From an uncultured Acidimicrobiales bacterium (lineage in GTDB: Bacteria; Actinomycetota; Acidimicrobiia; Acidimicrobiales; SHLQ01): a DNA stretch of 64,000 nt. The notes below the pieces were generated by a model. The model had not been told where the DNA came from and did no database searches. It saw only the letters and a list, made by a program, of their open reading frames with translations. Each line of letters starts with the position of its first letter. The first letter of the stretch is position 1. The translations under genes were made by a program, and so were the position numbers. Shown here in pieces: positions 20,142 to 29,597 of this stretch. Where the stretch lies: positions 1-64,000 of the forward strand of contig CALHTF010000024.1 of assembly GCA_938038815.1 (NCBI GenBank), in the 5' to 3' direction.

Positions 20142-21101
20142 GTGCGAGTAGCGATCACGGGCATGGGCGGACACCTCGGAACCGGTGTCGCGCTTGAGCT
20201 TCAGGGCAAGCCTGGGGTCGAGTTGATGGGCATCGATATCGACCCGCCGCGGCGCTTTCTGCGCAACACCGAGTTTCATCGGGTGCAACCGGCCGATCGC
20301 CGGACCATAACCAAGCTGCTGCGCGACTTCGATCCGCACGCCATCTTGCACCTCGGCGTCTACGAACCCCACGCCCGGTCGAACCCGTCGGCCAGCCACG
20401 AGCGGTCGATCGACGTCACCACCGCCGTTCTCGATGCTGCTGCTGACTGCCCATCGTTGGAGTCGATCGTGGCCCGGTCGGGCCTTGAGGTGTACGGCCG
20501 CCACCGTGGCTCGCCACTTTGCCCAGACGAGACCGCCGAGATCCGTCCGACGACCCGCTTTGGTCAAACCCTTGCCGATGTCGAAGAGCTCTGCCGCGAC
20601 TTCGAGCGGCGACACGACATTCCGGTCGCGCTTATCCGCTTCGCCCCGATCGTCGGCCCACACATTCCGAGCCCAATCGGTCGCTACCTTCGCTTGCCGA
20701 TCGTGCCGGTCGGCATCCTGCCCGACGCGCCGTTCTCGTTGTTGCATACCGACGATGTGCCGCTCTTCGTTCTGGCGGCCCTCGAACATCGAGCGTCGGG
20801 GCCCTTTAACGCGGTCGGCACCGACGCCGTGACCGGGTCGCAGGCCGTGCGCATGGGCGGCAAAGTTCCGTTCCCCGTGGTTGGCCCCGGCTGGATCGTG
20901 AGCCGGGCGATCACCGGTGTCCTCGGCTCGCCGCTGCCCGAACACGGTCTCGAGTTGCTCACCCGGGGTCGCACGGGCGACCCGCGCCGGGCCCGCGAGG
21001 TGCTTGGTGTTTCGGCCGAGTACAGCACGATCGATGTCATCAAAGATCTTCACGAGTGGGCGCCGGTCGCGTACCTCGAACCGAATCGGGTGGTGGCGTA
21101 G
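20142..21101 (+). CDS. NAD-dependent epimerase/dehydratase (SDR) family protein
   Basis: VRVAITGMGGHLGTGVALEL Rossmann motif; VYGRHRGSP. Confidence 0.8.
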   Translation: MRVAITGMGGHLGTGVALELQGKPGVELMGIDIDPPRRFLRNTEFHRVQPADRRTITKLLRDFDPHAILHLGVYEPHARSNPSASHERSIDVTTAVLDAAADCPSLESIVARSGLEVYGRHRGSPLCPDETAEIRPTTRFGQTLADVEELCRDFERRHDIPVALIRFAPIVGPHIPSPIGRYLRLPIVPVGILPDAPFSLLHTDDVPLFVLAALEHRASGPFNAVGTDAVTGSQAVRMGGKVPFPVVGPGWIVSRAITGVLGSPLPEHGLELLTRGRTGDPRRAREVLGVSAEYSTIDVIKDLHEWAPVAYLEPNRVVA

Positions 21102-21736
21102 TGGCTGCTGACGACCAAGCCCCGTCGTTGGGAGACACGGTCCGTCGCCGGTTCAGCGGCGACTTCGATGTCGATCCGTGGGGTTTCGACCCCGAGCTAG
21201 CCGAGGCCGCTTCGCAGGCCAGTTCGGTTCGGTGGGCGGTCGATGTGATCGGCGGAGCCCGCATCCCGAAGGAGGGCCCCGTCCTGCTTGTGGTGAGTCG
21301 CCGGTTTGGTGTCTCGGAGCCAGCGGTGGTCGCCAACGGTGTTCACCAGGTCAGCGGTCGTACGGTCCGAGTAGCCGGGGTGCCCGACCTTCCCGTCGTG
21401 TCGTCGGTACTTCGGCGTTTAGGCGCGGTGCTCAACAATCCGGGCGAAATCACCGGGCTCCTGCACCATGGCGAGGTAGTCATGCTGCCCCTTGGCTGGC
21501 AGCCGCTTCACACCTCGGTGGCTGGTTCGCTATCGAGCGATTCGGTTGCGCCCGCTATCGACGCCGGCGCACCGATTCTTCCGGTCGCCACTTTTGGTTC
21601 AGAGGTTGGGCGCCGCTGGCGAGTCATGATCGGCGAACCGATTCTTCCGCCCAAACAACCCGACAAGCTCGGTCGAGTCGAACTCGCCGAGGCGGTCCGG
21701 GCTGGGGTGCAACACCTGTTAGACAATCCCAGGTAA
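21101..21736 (+). CDS. PlsC/acyltransferase-like protein, HX4D apparently lost
   Basis: PKEGPVLLVVSRRFGVSEP, LPLGWQPLH, GAPILPVATFGSE resemble the acyltransferase scaffold. Confidence 0.5.
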   Translation: MAADDQAPSLGDTVRRRFSGDFDVDPWGFDPELAEAASQASSVRWAVDVIGGARIPKEGPVLLVVSRRFGVSEPAVVANGVHQVSGRTVRVAGVPDLPVVSSVLRRLGAVLNNPGEITGLLHHGEVVMLPLGWQPLHTSVAGSLSSDSVAPAIDAGAPILPVATFGSEVGRRWRVMIGEPILPPKQPDKLGRVELAEAVRAGVQHLLDNPR

Positions 21737-21738
21737 CC

Positions 21739-22572
21739 ATGCCCGTAATTCGCAGCGACGACGGCACTCGAGTGCACTACATCACCTACGGCCCAGCCGA
21801 CGGTGAGCCGCTGTTGCTGCTGCATGGATTGGGAACCGATCATCTGGGCTGGGCGCTTCAGCGGCGAGCGCTGCAGAAGCGGTACCGAGTGATCGCTATC
21901 GACAACCGTGGATCGGGTCGATCCGACAAACCAATCGCCAAGTACGAACTCACCGACCTCGCCAAAGATGCCATCGCCGTCCTCGACGCGGAGGAGGTCG
22001 AGACCACCCATGTAATGGGTGCCTCGATGGGCGGTGTTGTGGCCCAGATCATTGCGGTGACCGCTCCAGAACGGGTCCGGTCGTTGGTGCTTTCATGCAC
22101 GGCGTGTGCGATGGGCGAGTGGCGCTACGAAATGTTCAACGAGTGGATCGAACGGGCCCCCGTGCTCGGCATGCGTCGGTTCATGACCGAGAACCTCAAC
22201 TGGTTGATCGGGCCTCGGTCGCTTAGCCGTCTGTGGCCGATCGCCAACTTCATCGGCCTGATGGCTACCCGGGCACCGGTGCATGGGTTGGTCAACCAAC
22301 TCCAAGCGCTGCTCGATGTCGATGATGCGTTGGCCGACGAGCTCACCTCGATCTCGGTACCCACGCTCGTCATCGTTGGCAGCCAAGACATCCTCACGCC
22401 GGTTGCCGACTCTGAACGCTTGGCTTCGCTGATCCCCAACGCCGAACTCGCGGTGGTTCGAGGCGCTGCTCATGGTCTGATGATCGACCACGCCCGAACC
22501 TTTAACGAGACGGTTCTGGAATTCCTCGACAGCCAATGGGCCGAGGAAGAAGAGCTCGAGGCCGTCAGCTAG
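21739..22572 (+). CDS. Alpha/beta hydrolase
   Basis: LLLLHGLGTDHLGW oxyanion, GASMGGVVAQ nucleophile elbow, terminal GAAHGLMIDH. Confidence 0.92.
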   Translation: MPVIRSDDGTRVHYITYGPADGEPLLLLHGLGTDHLGWALQRRALQKRYRVIAIDNRGSGRSDKPIAKYELTDLAKDAIAVLDAEEVETTHVMGASMGGVVAQIIAVTAPERVRSLVLSCTACAMGEWRYEMFNEWIERAPVLGMRRFMTENLNWLIGPRSLSRLWPIANFIGLMATRAPVHGLVNQLQALLDVDDALADELTSISVPTLVIVGSQDILTPVADSERLASLIPNAELAVVRGAAHGLMIDHARTFNETVLEFLDSQWAEEEELEAVS

Positions 22573-24955
22573 AAGCATCGACTTGCGGTTCACTGTTCGA
22601 CTCGAGCAGCGCGGCGACGGTGAGGATGGCCGAGCCACTCACCACCAGCCAGCCCCAACTTTCGATGCCTACCGAGTTGTCGAGCGCTTCGTAGGCGGCG
22701 ATCGCCACGGTGGTGGCCGCACCGAGGGTGAGCGCCGCCCGCTGATTACGGACCGCACCCCACACGGTGAGCAGAACCGTCACCGCACCCAAGGCGATCA
22801 TGTGGCCCGAGTGTCCCGACTCGAAGCGCTGGAATCCCGAGGTGGCGATGGCCAGCAAGAGCGGAGGCGTAACCACGACCCACGGATTGTCTTCGGTCCG
22901 GTGCAAGAACACGCCGATGGCCAACAGGATTGGGTAGAGGTACGGCTCGGCCGACGACACGTCGAGGGCCAGCAGCGCCTGGAACCAACCGAGCAGTACC
23001 ACCGGTACGCCCACGCCAATTTGGGTCGTCGACGATCGGTAGTACCCGTCGGCAATGAGGCCGAGGCCAAAGATCGCCAGGGTCAGCCCAACGTTGAGCT
23101 GGGTATCGAACCCCTGGCTGGCGAGGGTCAGAGCAATGGCGATCGGGGCGAGTCCGATGGCGAGGATTCGGTAGCGGGAATCGTTCATGCGGTAACTCTC
23201 GTAGGCGGCGGCCACACAGAGTGCTGCGGCGGCGACCGCACCCCATCGGTTCGACACGGCGAGGATCGGAACCAGCCCGACTAGTCCGCCGACCCGGAGC
23301 GCAAAGGTCATCGTGGGTAGCGAACCGATCGAGATGAGCGGGACGATCCACAACGTGGCGGCAAAGAATCCTCCGGCGAGGATCAGGTTGGTGTCCCAGA
23401 GCGAGATCATTCCGCAGATCGCCGGGATGATCATGGCCAGACCCGCTTGGTTGGCCAATTCCTTCTCGCCGATCAGTCGGGTGAAGTGGGCGACCATCAT
23501 CACCAAGATGGCACCGGCGAGGGCAACGGGAACCCCGAGTTGCCACGTTTGCACGACGAGCATTGGGGCGACGATTGCCAACGACCATGCGGTGAGGAGT
23601 CGACCGGGCCGCAGGGTGAGGATCGACAGGCTGGCGAGCACGATGGCTACCAGGCCGCTGAGTTCATGATTAACAAACGTGAGCTGAACCGCGGCGAGCA
23701 CCGCAGCAAAGAAGCCGGGTAGCGCGGGGTCCCAATTACCGCCCACCAACGCCATGTTGAGCGGGTCTTGGCCCTTCTCGACGCCCCGACGCAGATCGCC
23801 GATCAGCCACCCGACGGCGCAGATTGCGGCGGTGTACTTCCAGTCCGACGTAGCGATCCGGCCATCGGGTAGATAGAACTCGAACGCTGCCGCGATCGCC
23901 GTAGTGGTGATCAGGGCGTTGATCGTGCCGACAGCCAGCGAGATGTTGTGGCGGTAGTCGGGGATGGCCTGGAATGACCGGTGACTGAGTAGCAATTCGC
24001 CGGCGACCACAGCGATAGCGATGGCGATGAGCAGCGCGGAGTTGGGTGGGTCGAAACGAGCCCACGCGTCGATGCCGGTAGCGGCGAGCACGCCGAGGGC
24101 GGCAAGAGCAGCGAGCGTGCTGGTGCGCCGGTAGGCGGCGATGGCGAGGCCGGTGAATGCCAGACCGCCAGCGATCAGCGTCGAGGTGGTGGTGGCGGCA
24201 TCGAGGAGTCCAATATCGCGCAGCGTTCCTTGGCCCATGAAGGCAACGTCGTCGAGGATCCGCAGTGCCGGAGCCAGACCGGCGAGGGCGGCCCACGCCG
24301 GACCGAAGAGTCGATCACGCCCGAACGGTGACGACAGGATCGCCAGAAGGCCGAGTCCGGCCACGCCGACGGCGGTGGGCAGTGCGGTGCCGACCGTGGC
24401 GGCCACGCCGGCCATGAGCAGTACACCGCCGGTGATGGTTCCGAGTTCCGTGAAGATCATCGGATCCTTGCGGCGCAGGAACTCTGCCGACGCAATCGCC
24501 GCTGGGCCGGCAGCCAACAACACGACCGGCCAGTCGGCGCCGCCGGCGATCAGCAGTGCCGCGATGTCGACCGGCATGAGCGCCGCCACCAACACGTCGA
24601 GCGATCGGCTGGTGAACGGCGCGATCTTTCGGAGCGCGATCGTAAGGAGGTAGGCCACAACCGAGGCGACCAACAAGATGCCCAGCCGCTCGCTGGGTAC
24701 GAACCGGTCCCAGCGGGCGCCGACCAGCGTGACGGCCGAGATGGCCAGCATGAAGGTGCCGACCCCAGCGAGCATTTGCGCTCCCGATATTTCGCCAAAG
24801 GGCCACCGCTTGGCGGGCTCCGACGGAGGTGCCGGTGGTTGCGGTGGGCCGGATGGGGGCACGGTTGAAGCGGGCGCCACAAACGGCGCTGCTGGAGGCT
24901 GGGGCGCCGGTGGGGGAGGCGGCGGTGCGAGGCTGGAGGTCTGGGTCGGTTCCAT
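22565..24955 (-). CDS. Large polytopic membrane protein with Pro-rich N terminus
   Basis: MEPTQTSSLAPPPPPPAPQPP then many TM segments; the track ORF extends upstream over the next gene, so start placed at 24955. Confidence 0.75.
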   Translation of the reverse strand: MEPTQTSSLAPPPPPPAPQPPAAPFVAPASTVPPSGPPQPPAPPSEPAKRWPFGEISGAQMLAGVGTFMLAISAVTLVGARWDRFVPSERLGILLVASVVAYLLTIALRKIAPFTSRSLDVLVAALMPVDIAALLIAGGADWPVVLLAAGPAAIASAEFLRRKDPMIFTELGTITGGVLLMAGVAATVGTALPTAVGVAGLGLLAILSSPFGRDRLFGPAWAALAGLAPALRILDDVAFMGQGTLRDIGLLDAATTTSTLIAGGLAFTGLAIAAYRRTSTLAALAALGVLAATGIDAWARFDPPNSALLIAIAIAVVAGELLLSHRSFQAIPDYRHNISLAVGTINALITTTAIAAAFEFYLPDGRIATSDWKYTAAICAVGWLIGDLRRGVEKGQDPLNMALVGGNWDPALPGFFAAVLAAVQLTFVNHELSGLVAIVLASLSILTLRPGRLLTAWSLAIVAPMLVVQTWQLGVPVALAGAILVMMVAHFTRLIGEKELANQAGLAMIIPAICGMISLWDTNLILAGGFFAATLWIVPLISIGSLPTMTFALRVGGLVGLVPILAVSNRWGAVAAAALCVAAAYESYRMNDSRYRILAIGLAPIAIALTLASQGFDTQLNVGLTLAIFGLGLIADGYYRSSTTQIGVGVPVVLLGWFQALLALDVSSAEPYLYPILLAIGVFLHRTEDNPWVVVTPPLLLAIATSGFQRFESGHSGHMIALGAVTVLLTVWGAVRNQRAALTLGAATTVAIAAYEALDNSVGIESWGWLVVSGSAILTVAALLESNSEPQVDASS

Positions 24956-25036
24956 ACCTCTACGGTGCAGGAATCCCACCCCCCAAAGAACAGGGGAAAT
25001 CCCCCAAAATCCCCTAGGGAACCACCCCAAACGCCT

Positions 25037-25088
25037 CGAACTGGGGAAGATAGGCGTACCCAGAGGTACGCGAAAGCGGGCCAGTTCG
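25037..25088. repeat. Nested inverted-repeat element, copy C
   Basis: CGAACTGG-9-GCGTACCcagaGGTACGC-9-CCAGTTCG, adjacent to the stop of the 25090-26022 gene. Confidence 0.75.
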
Positions 25089-25089
25089 G

Positions 25090-26022
25090 TTAGGTGAGGT
25101 GGGAGATGACTGCTTGGGCGGCCGCTTTGCCGCTGAGGAAGGCCCCTTCGACTTTCGAGTTGGCGAAGGCGTCGCCGGCGAGGGCGAGCACCTTGCCCTT
25201 TGCTCGGTCGGTCCAGGAGTAGGTGGCGTCGGGCCACGGTGTAACGGGTCCGGCGTAGCGCCAGCGTTGGAGCTGAACCTCGGCGACCGACCCATCGCCC
25301 AGTACATCGCTGGCCGCGGCGAGCAGTTCGTGGATCACTTCGTCGTCGGGGGTAAGCCAATGGGTGATCGACCACTGATGGCTCGCATGCAGAGTGAGGG
25401 CCGGAACGTCGGAAATACCTTTGGCTTGGTTGTCGGAGATGAACGTGATGACCGGGTCGTCGGGTTGTTGCACGCCGCCCGGCGCGGGGACCTGCAACGG
25501 TTGGTCGAATGTGGCGAGCAGGGCGATCACCGGGTGGTAGTCGACTCGGGCGAGGGTCCGGTGTTGTTCGGGCGGCGGCAGCATCTTGCTGAACGAGGCG
25601 ATGGCCAAGCTTTGCGGGATGGGCGAGGTGAGGACGTAGGCGTCGGCCGGGAACTCGGCCAGGTCGACCACCGTGGTGTTGAGTTCGACATCGATGTCGG
25701 TGGCCATCCACTTGGCAAGGTCGCTCATGCCGTTGGCGCCCCGGTACCTCGGGTAGCCGTCGCCTGCGCCGAATCCCTTGCACCACTCGGCGACCGCTCC
25801 GTCGTCGGTAGCCGCCGCTGTGGTGGCGACGAACTCATCGGATCGGGTGGTGAAGAATTGGGCGCCGTGGTCGATCCGGCCGCCGCCGAGTCGCCGGGTA
25901 GCGAGCCTCCCACCAACGCCGCGACCCTTGTCGAGCACCCGAACTGAATGGCCGGCTGCAACCAGATCGGTTGCCGCCGTCAGCCCCGAGACTCCCGCAC
26001 CAACAACCACAACGTCAGACAT
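25090..26022 (-). CDS. FAD-dependent oxidoreductase, renalase-like
   Basis: VVVVGAGVSGLTAATDLVAAGHSVRVLDKGRGVGGRLATRR...DHGAQFFT. Confidence 0.88.
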   Translation of the reverse strand: MSDVVVVGAGVSGLTAATDLVAAGHSVRVLDKGRGVGGRLATRRLGGGRIDHGAQFFTTRSDEFVATTAAATDDGAVAEWCKGFGAGDGYPRYRGANGMSDLAKWMATDIDVELNTTVVDLAEFPADAYVLTSPIPQSLAIASFSKMLPPPEQHRTLARVDYHPVIALLATFDQPLQVPAPGGVQQPDDPVITFISDNQAKGISDVPALTLHASHQWSITHWLTPDDEVIHELLAAASDVLGDGSVAEVQLQRWRYAGPVTPWPDATYSWTDRAKGKVLALAGDAFANSKVEGAFLSGKAAAQAVISHLT

Positions 26023-26099
26023 GTGGCGACCCTACCCAACCCCACCGAAAGTTTCGCGCCTGAACCGCTCAGAGCGGGTCAAACGCGATCAGAACTGGG

Positions 26100-26732
26100 T
26101 TATTCGATGCCGTGCTCTAGCGCGTAGCGGATGAGCTCTTGTTTCCGGTTGAGGTGGAGCTTCTTCAAGATGTTGCGCACGTGGTTCTCGACCGTCTTGG
26201 GCGAGATGAACAGATCCTCGCCAATCTCGGCGTACTTGTGACCGCGGGCCACGTACTGGAGCACCTCGCGCTCGCGTTCGGAAAGCGCTTCGGTTGGTGA
26301 GCTGTCTTTGGTCATTCGACGAAACTCGCCGAGCACCAGCGATGCGAGCGAGGGGGAGAACACGGGCTCGCCCTTTGACGCTTTCCAGAGTTGCTGGCGA
26401 AGCTCTTCGGGTTCGGTGGATTTGATCAGGTAACCGAGTGCACCAGCGGCAACCGCGTCGAGCAGGTCGCGTTCGGCTTCGCTGACGGTGAGGATTACCA
26501 CCGGGATCTCCTCGCCGACTTCCTTGGCCACCTTTACGCCACCACCGTTGGGCATGTTGAGGTCGCTGAGCACGAGGTCGGGTTTGGTCTTGGTGATGAC
26601 CTCGATCGCCTCGGTGGCGTCGGACGCTTCGCCGACCACGGTGAAGTTCTCGCCGAGGTCGGTGCGGATGCCGGTTCGCCAGATCGCGTGGTCGTCGGCG
26701 ATCACGATCTTTACTGGTCCGAGGTCGCTCAT
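26100..26732 (-). CDS. NarL/LuxR-family response regulator
   Basis: REC domain DLVLSDLNMPNGGG; HTH LSEREREVLQYVARGHKYAEIGEDLFISPKTVENHVRNILKKL. Confidence 0.95.
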   Translation of the reverse strand: MSDLGPVKIVIADDHAIWRTGIRTDLGENFTVVGEASDATEAIEVITKTKPDLVLSDLNMPNGGGVKVAKEVGEEIPVVILTVSEAERDLLDAVAAGALGYLIKSTEPEELRQQLWKASKGEPVFSPSLASLVLGEFRRMTKDSSPTEALSEREREVLQYVARGHKYAEIGEDLFISPKTVENHVRNILKKLHLNRKQELIRYALEHGIE

Positions 26733-27973
26733 GAGGTTCCTTCGGTCGATGGGGTGGGGTTTGTTATGTCGGTGCTCGATGTCCAGAGCCGAACTTCAGC
26801 GCCTCGACCGGGCCTTCCGCTGATTTCGGCTCGTCCGCCGATGTCGGTCATGCGGCCTTTGATCGATCGCGACACGCCGATGCGTTCGTCGACGCTGGCC
26901 GGATCGAAACCCGATCCGTTGTCCTTCACCGAACAGAAGACGTCGGTGGCTTCGCGGCCGTTGTCGTAGTCCGGCTCGGCGAAGAGGGTCACCACGGTGG
27001 CTTCGCCGTGTTTGCTGGCGTTGGTAAGCGCCTCTCGGACGGCACCGGCAACTGCGCCGATGGTGTCGGCATCGAGATCGGGTAGCTCCTCGGCGATCAC
27101 CACGTCGACACGGGTGTCGGTTTGTGTTTCATGCCGGTTGGCGGCCATCCGCAACGCCGCCGCGAGGGTGTCAGGCTCAATCGTTGCTCCCGACAGGAAG
27201 CTCCGCAGTTCGAGTTCTTGTTCGCGGGCCATCGTCGAAAGCTCGGTGTCGTCGGATCGGCGTTGAATCACGGCCAAGGTTTGCAGCACACCATCGTGCA
27301 GGGTTCGGGCGACCTCTTCGCGAGCCCGAGCGCTGGCGATCGACTTCTCGGCGTCTCGCAGCCGACCCATCAAGTAGCCGGCTCCGAACCCGGCAAAGCA
27401 GTACAGGGTGGTGGTACTGATCAGCGAAGCCGACCAGCCACCGTTCTTGCCGTGGGGGAGCGGGACCTGAAGGTATGCCGCCGCGCCGAGCCAGATCCCG
27501 GCGATGATCCCGGCTCGTTTCCCGAACGCAAGGCCCGTCATGGTCACCCCGGCCAGGGGCCATGCGTTCGCCAGCGTTTGGGTGTGGCGGGTTTCGCCGT
27601 AGATGAATTCGCCGAGGGCCAAGAGCACGGCGGCGATCAGCAGCTCGACGATGATCGGTTCGGCCTTCCACAACACTGACGGCTTCTGGCGAAGCATCAG
27701 GGCGGTCCACAACGAGAACGAGACGGCCACGCCGACCAGCACGACCGCCCAGAAAGGGTGCGCTAGTTGGAGCTCTTGCAGGATGAGTTCTTTGTCGGGT
27801 TGGGCGAGGCGGTCGCCCCGTCGGTTGATGAGTTCGTAGGCGATGATCACCACCATCCAACCGGCGAAACACACCCGCAGGGCCACGACGGCCCGTTCGA
27901 GGCCGACCGCCAAACCCCGTTCGTCGGCCAACTCGACCGGGGGAGCTTCGGTGGGGAGGGTCTCGCTCATCAA
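26729..27973 (-). CDS. NarX/DesK-type sensor histidine kinase with N-terminal TM region
   Basis: ARTLHDGVLQTLAVIQRRSDD HisKA_3-like; VREALTNASKHGEATVV; VKDNGSGFDP. Confidence 0.92.
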   Translation of the reverse strand: MMSETLPTEAPPVELADERGLAVGLERAVVALRVCFAGWMVVIIAYELINRRGDRLAQPDKELILQELQLAHPFWAVVLVGVAVSFSLWTALMLRQKPSVLWKAEPIIVELLIAAVLLALGEFIYGETRHTQTLANAWPLAGVTMTGLAFGKRAGIIAGIWLGAAAYLQVPLPHGKNGGWSASLISTTTLYCFAGFGAGYLMGRLRDAEKSIASARAREEVARTLHDGVLQTLAVIQRRSDDTELSTMAREQELELRSFLSGATIEPDTLAAALRMAANRHETQTDTRVDVVIAEELPDLDADTIGAVAGAVREALTNASKHGEATVVTLFAEPDYDNGREATDVFCSVKDNGSGFDPASVDERIGVSRSIKGRMTDIGGRAEISGRPGRGAEVRLWTSSTDITNPTPSTEGTS

Positions 27974-28024
27974 CGACCAGTCTGCCCGGTTTTGGTCACC
28001 GCAGCGGTTCGCCCGGCAAACCGG

Positions 28025-29542
28025 TCACGCATTCTGACTAGCGTCCACGGCCGGTTTGGGCGTGCGGCGACGCAAGAGTTGGTCGAGGGCCAGCAGCTTC
28101 TGGTTCTTCGCTGCCCAGCCCAGGACGAGGAGTCCGGAGAAGATCGAGGCAGCGATCGCTACGACGAGGCCGGGGTCGGTGACCGCATGAACGATGGCGG
28201 CGGGGAGTGCGAAGGAGAGGGTTACGACGGCGATGGAGTGGATGGTTGCCTTGCCGAATGGATGCAGGCCCGTCGCTTTGCGGACCTGGAAATACGGGCC
28301 GTAGTTGGTGACCAAAATGCTGGCGACCCAGGCCAAGGCGGCGCCGGGAAGTCCGAGCCACGGCACGAGGACGAGGGTGAGCACCACGTTGATGATGAGC
28401 GAGGTGAGGTGGTTGCCGAAGTTGGTGCCGCTGCGGCCCGACATCGTGAGTACGGCTTCGACCGGGCCAGTGGCGGTGCCGAGGATGCGGCCGATCGACA
28501 AGATCACGAGTGCGGTTGCACCGGCACGGAAGTCGGCGCCAAAGATCTCCGAAAGCGGCCCGGAGTACAGAGCGGTGACGAGGTAGACGGGGAACACGCC
28601 CACCACGAGCCAGGCGGTTGACGCTTGGTACAACAGGCCGGCCTGGTCGAGATCGTCGGCGGCAAGAGCCTCAGAAATCTGTGGGGTCGCCGCCTCGACC
28701 AGCGACTGGTTGACCACCGACGCCAGCTTCACCAACCGGGTGACCGACGCGTAGATGGCGGCGGGGCCAGGCCCCAACAAGATGCCGATCAGCAGCGTGT
28801 CTTGCCAGCGGACCAGTACCCGAATGAAGTCGACGCCCCACTGCGGAATGGTGAAACCCCAGAAGCTTTCGCGGGTCACCTCCGGGTCGTTACCCATCAA
28901 GGGGCGGGCGTCGAGTTGCTGGCGGAGCGAGGCGAGGGCCAACACCGCAGCGACCGCAAACGGGGCGATCCACGCAACCGCCCACCAGGTCGTGCTGGCG
29001 CCGATGACCACCAGCACCCCGGCGCCGATCAGCTGCATCACTGGTCGCCAGATCCGGTCGATCATCACCGTAGGACGCATGGTGGAGAAGCCACGGGTGG
29101 CGCCGAGTGCGGCGTACATGAGTCCGGCGGGCGGGATCACGATGGCGATCGCCCGCAAGGCCGCCGCGAACTCGTCGGGCGACTCGCCGTTGGTGAAGAA
29201 CGTAGCGATCGGGTCGGCGAAGGCAATTGTCAACCCGGCAACGATCGTGCCCACCACGGCAACGGGCAGCAACGCCCAGCGCAACAGCTGGGGGATGTCG
29301 CCGCTGGTATTGGTTGCTCGAGCGGCGCTAATCGACCGGACCAGGCCGGTCGCCGTGCCCATCAAGCCAATGCGGGTGACGATGTTAAAGAACGCCACCG
29401 CCAGCAAAACCACACCGGCCTGTTCCTTACCGAGATAGTTGGTAACGACGAGCACCAGAACAAAACTGGCGATCGCTGAAATCACCGATCCGGCGATAGA
29501 AACCACACTCTGGCGGCCAAACTTCTTCAGCGATCCACTCAC
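28025..29542 (-). CDS. Polysaccharide biosynthesis flippase (Wzx/MATE-like)
   Basis: About 12-14 TM, MSGSLKKFGRQSVVSIAGSVISAIASFVLVLVVTNYLGKEQAGVV. Confidence 0.85.
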   Translation of the reverse strand: MSGSLKKFGRQSVVSIAGSVISAIASFVLVLVVTNYLGKEQAGVVLLAVAFFNIVTRIGLMGTATGLVRSISAARATNTSGDIPQLLRWALLPVAVVGTIVAGLTIAFADPIATFFTNGESPDEFAAALRAIAIVIPPAGLMYAALGATRGFSTMRPTVMIDRIWRPVMQLIGAGVLVVIGASTTWWAVAWIAPFAVAAVLALASLRQQLDARPLMGNDPEVTRESFWGFTIPQWGVDFIRVLVRWQDTLLIGILLGPGPAAIYASVTRLVKLASVVNQSLVEAATPQISEALAADDLDQAGLLYQASTAWLVVGVFPVYLVTALYSGPLSEIFGADFRAGATALVILSIGRILGTATGPVEAVLTMSGRSGTNFGNHLTSLIINVVLTLVLVPWLGLPGAALAWVASILVTNYGPYFQVRKATGLHPFGKATIHSIAVVTLSFALPAAIVHAVTDPGLVVAIAASIFSGLLVLGWAAKNQKLLALDQLLRRRTPKPAVDASQNA

Positions 29543-29597
29543 TCTGTGAGTATCGACACCCCAGCGCGCTGAGTTGACCTATCGAGGGGCCGACGCT

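Noticed and set aside
24956-25786. 5' extension of the 22565 ORF to 1073 aa
   Set aside because: Extension is Arg/Pro-rich shadow sequence over the renalase-like gene; true start is MEPTQ at 24955.
26045-26100. CCGCTCAGAGCGG hairpin downstream of the NarL-type regulator
   Set aside because: Simple small hairpin, probably a terminator; no match to the 52-nt repeat geometry.
27979-28027. CCGGTTT/AAACCGG nested inverted repeat downstream of the 28025 flippase
   Set aside because: Resembles the 3'-end element in architecture only; different sequence and spacing, so treated as an ordinary hairpin and not counted as a copy.
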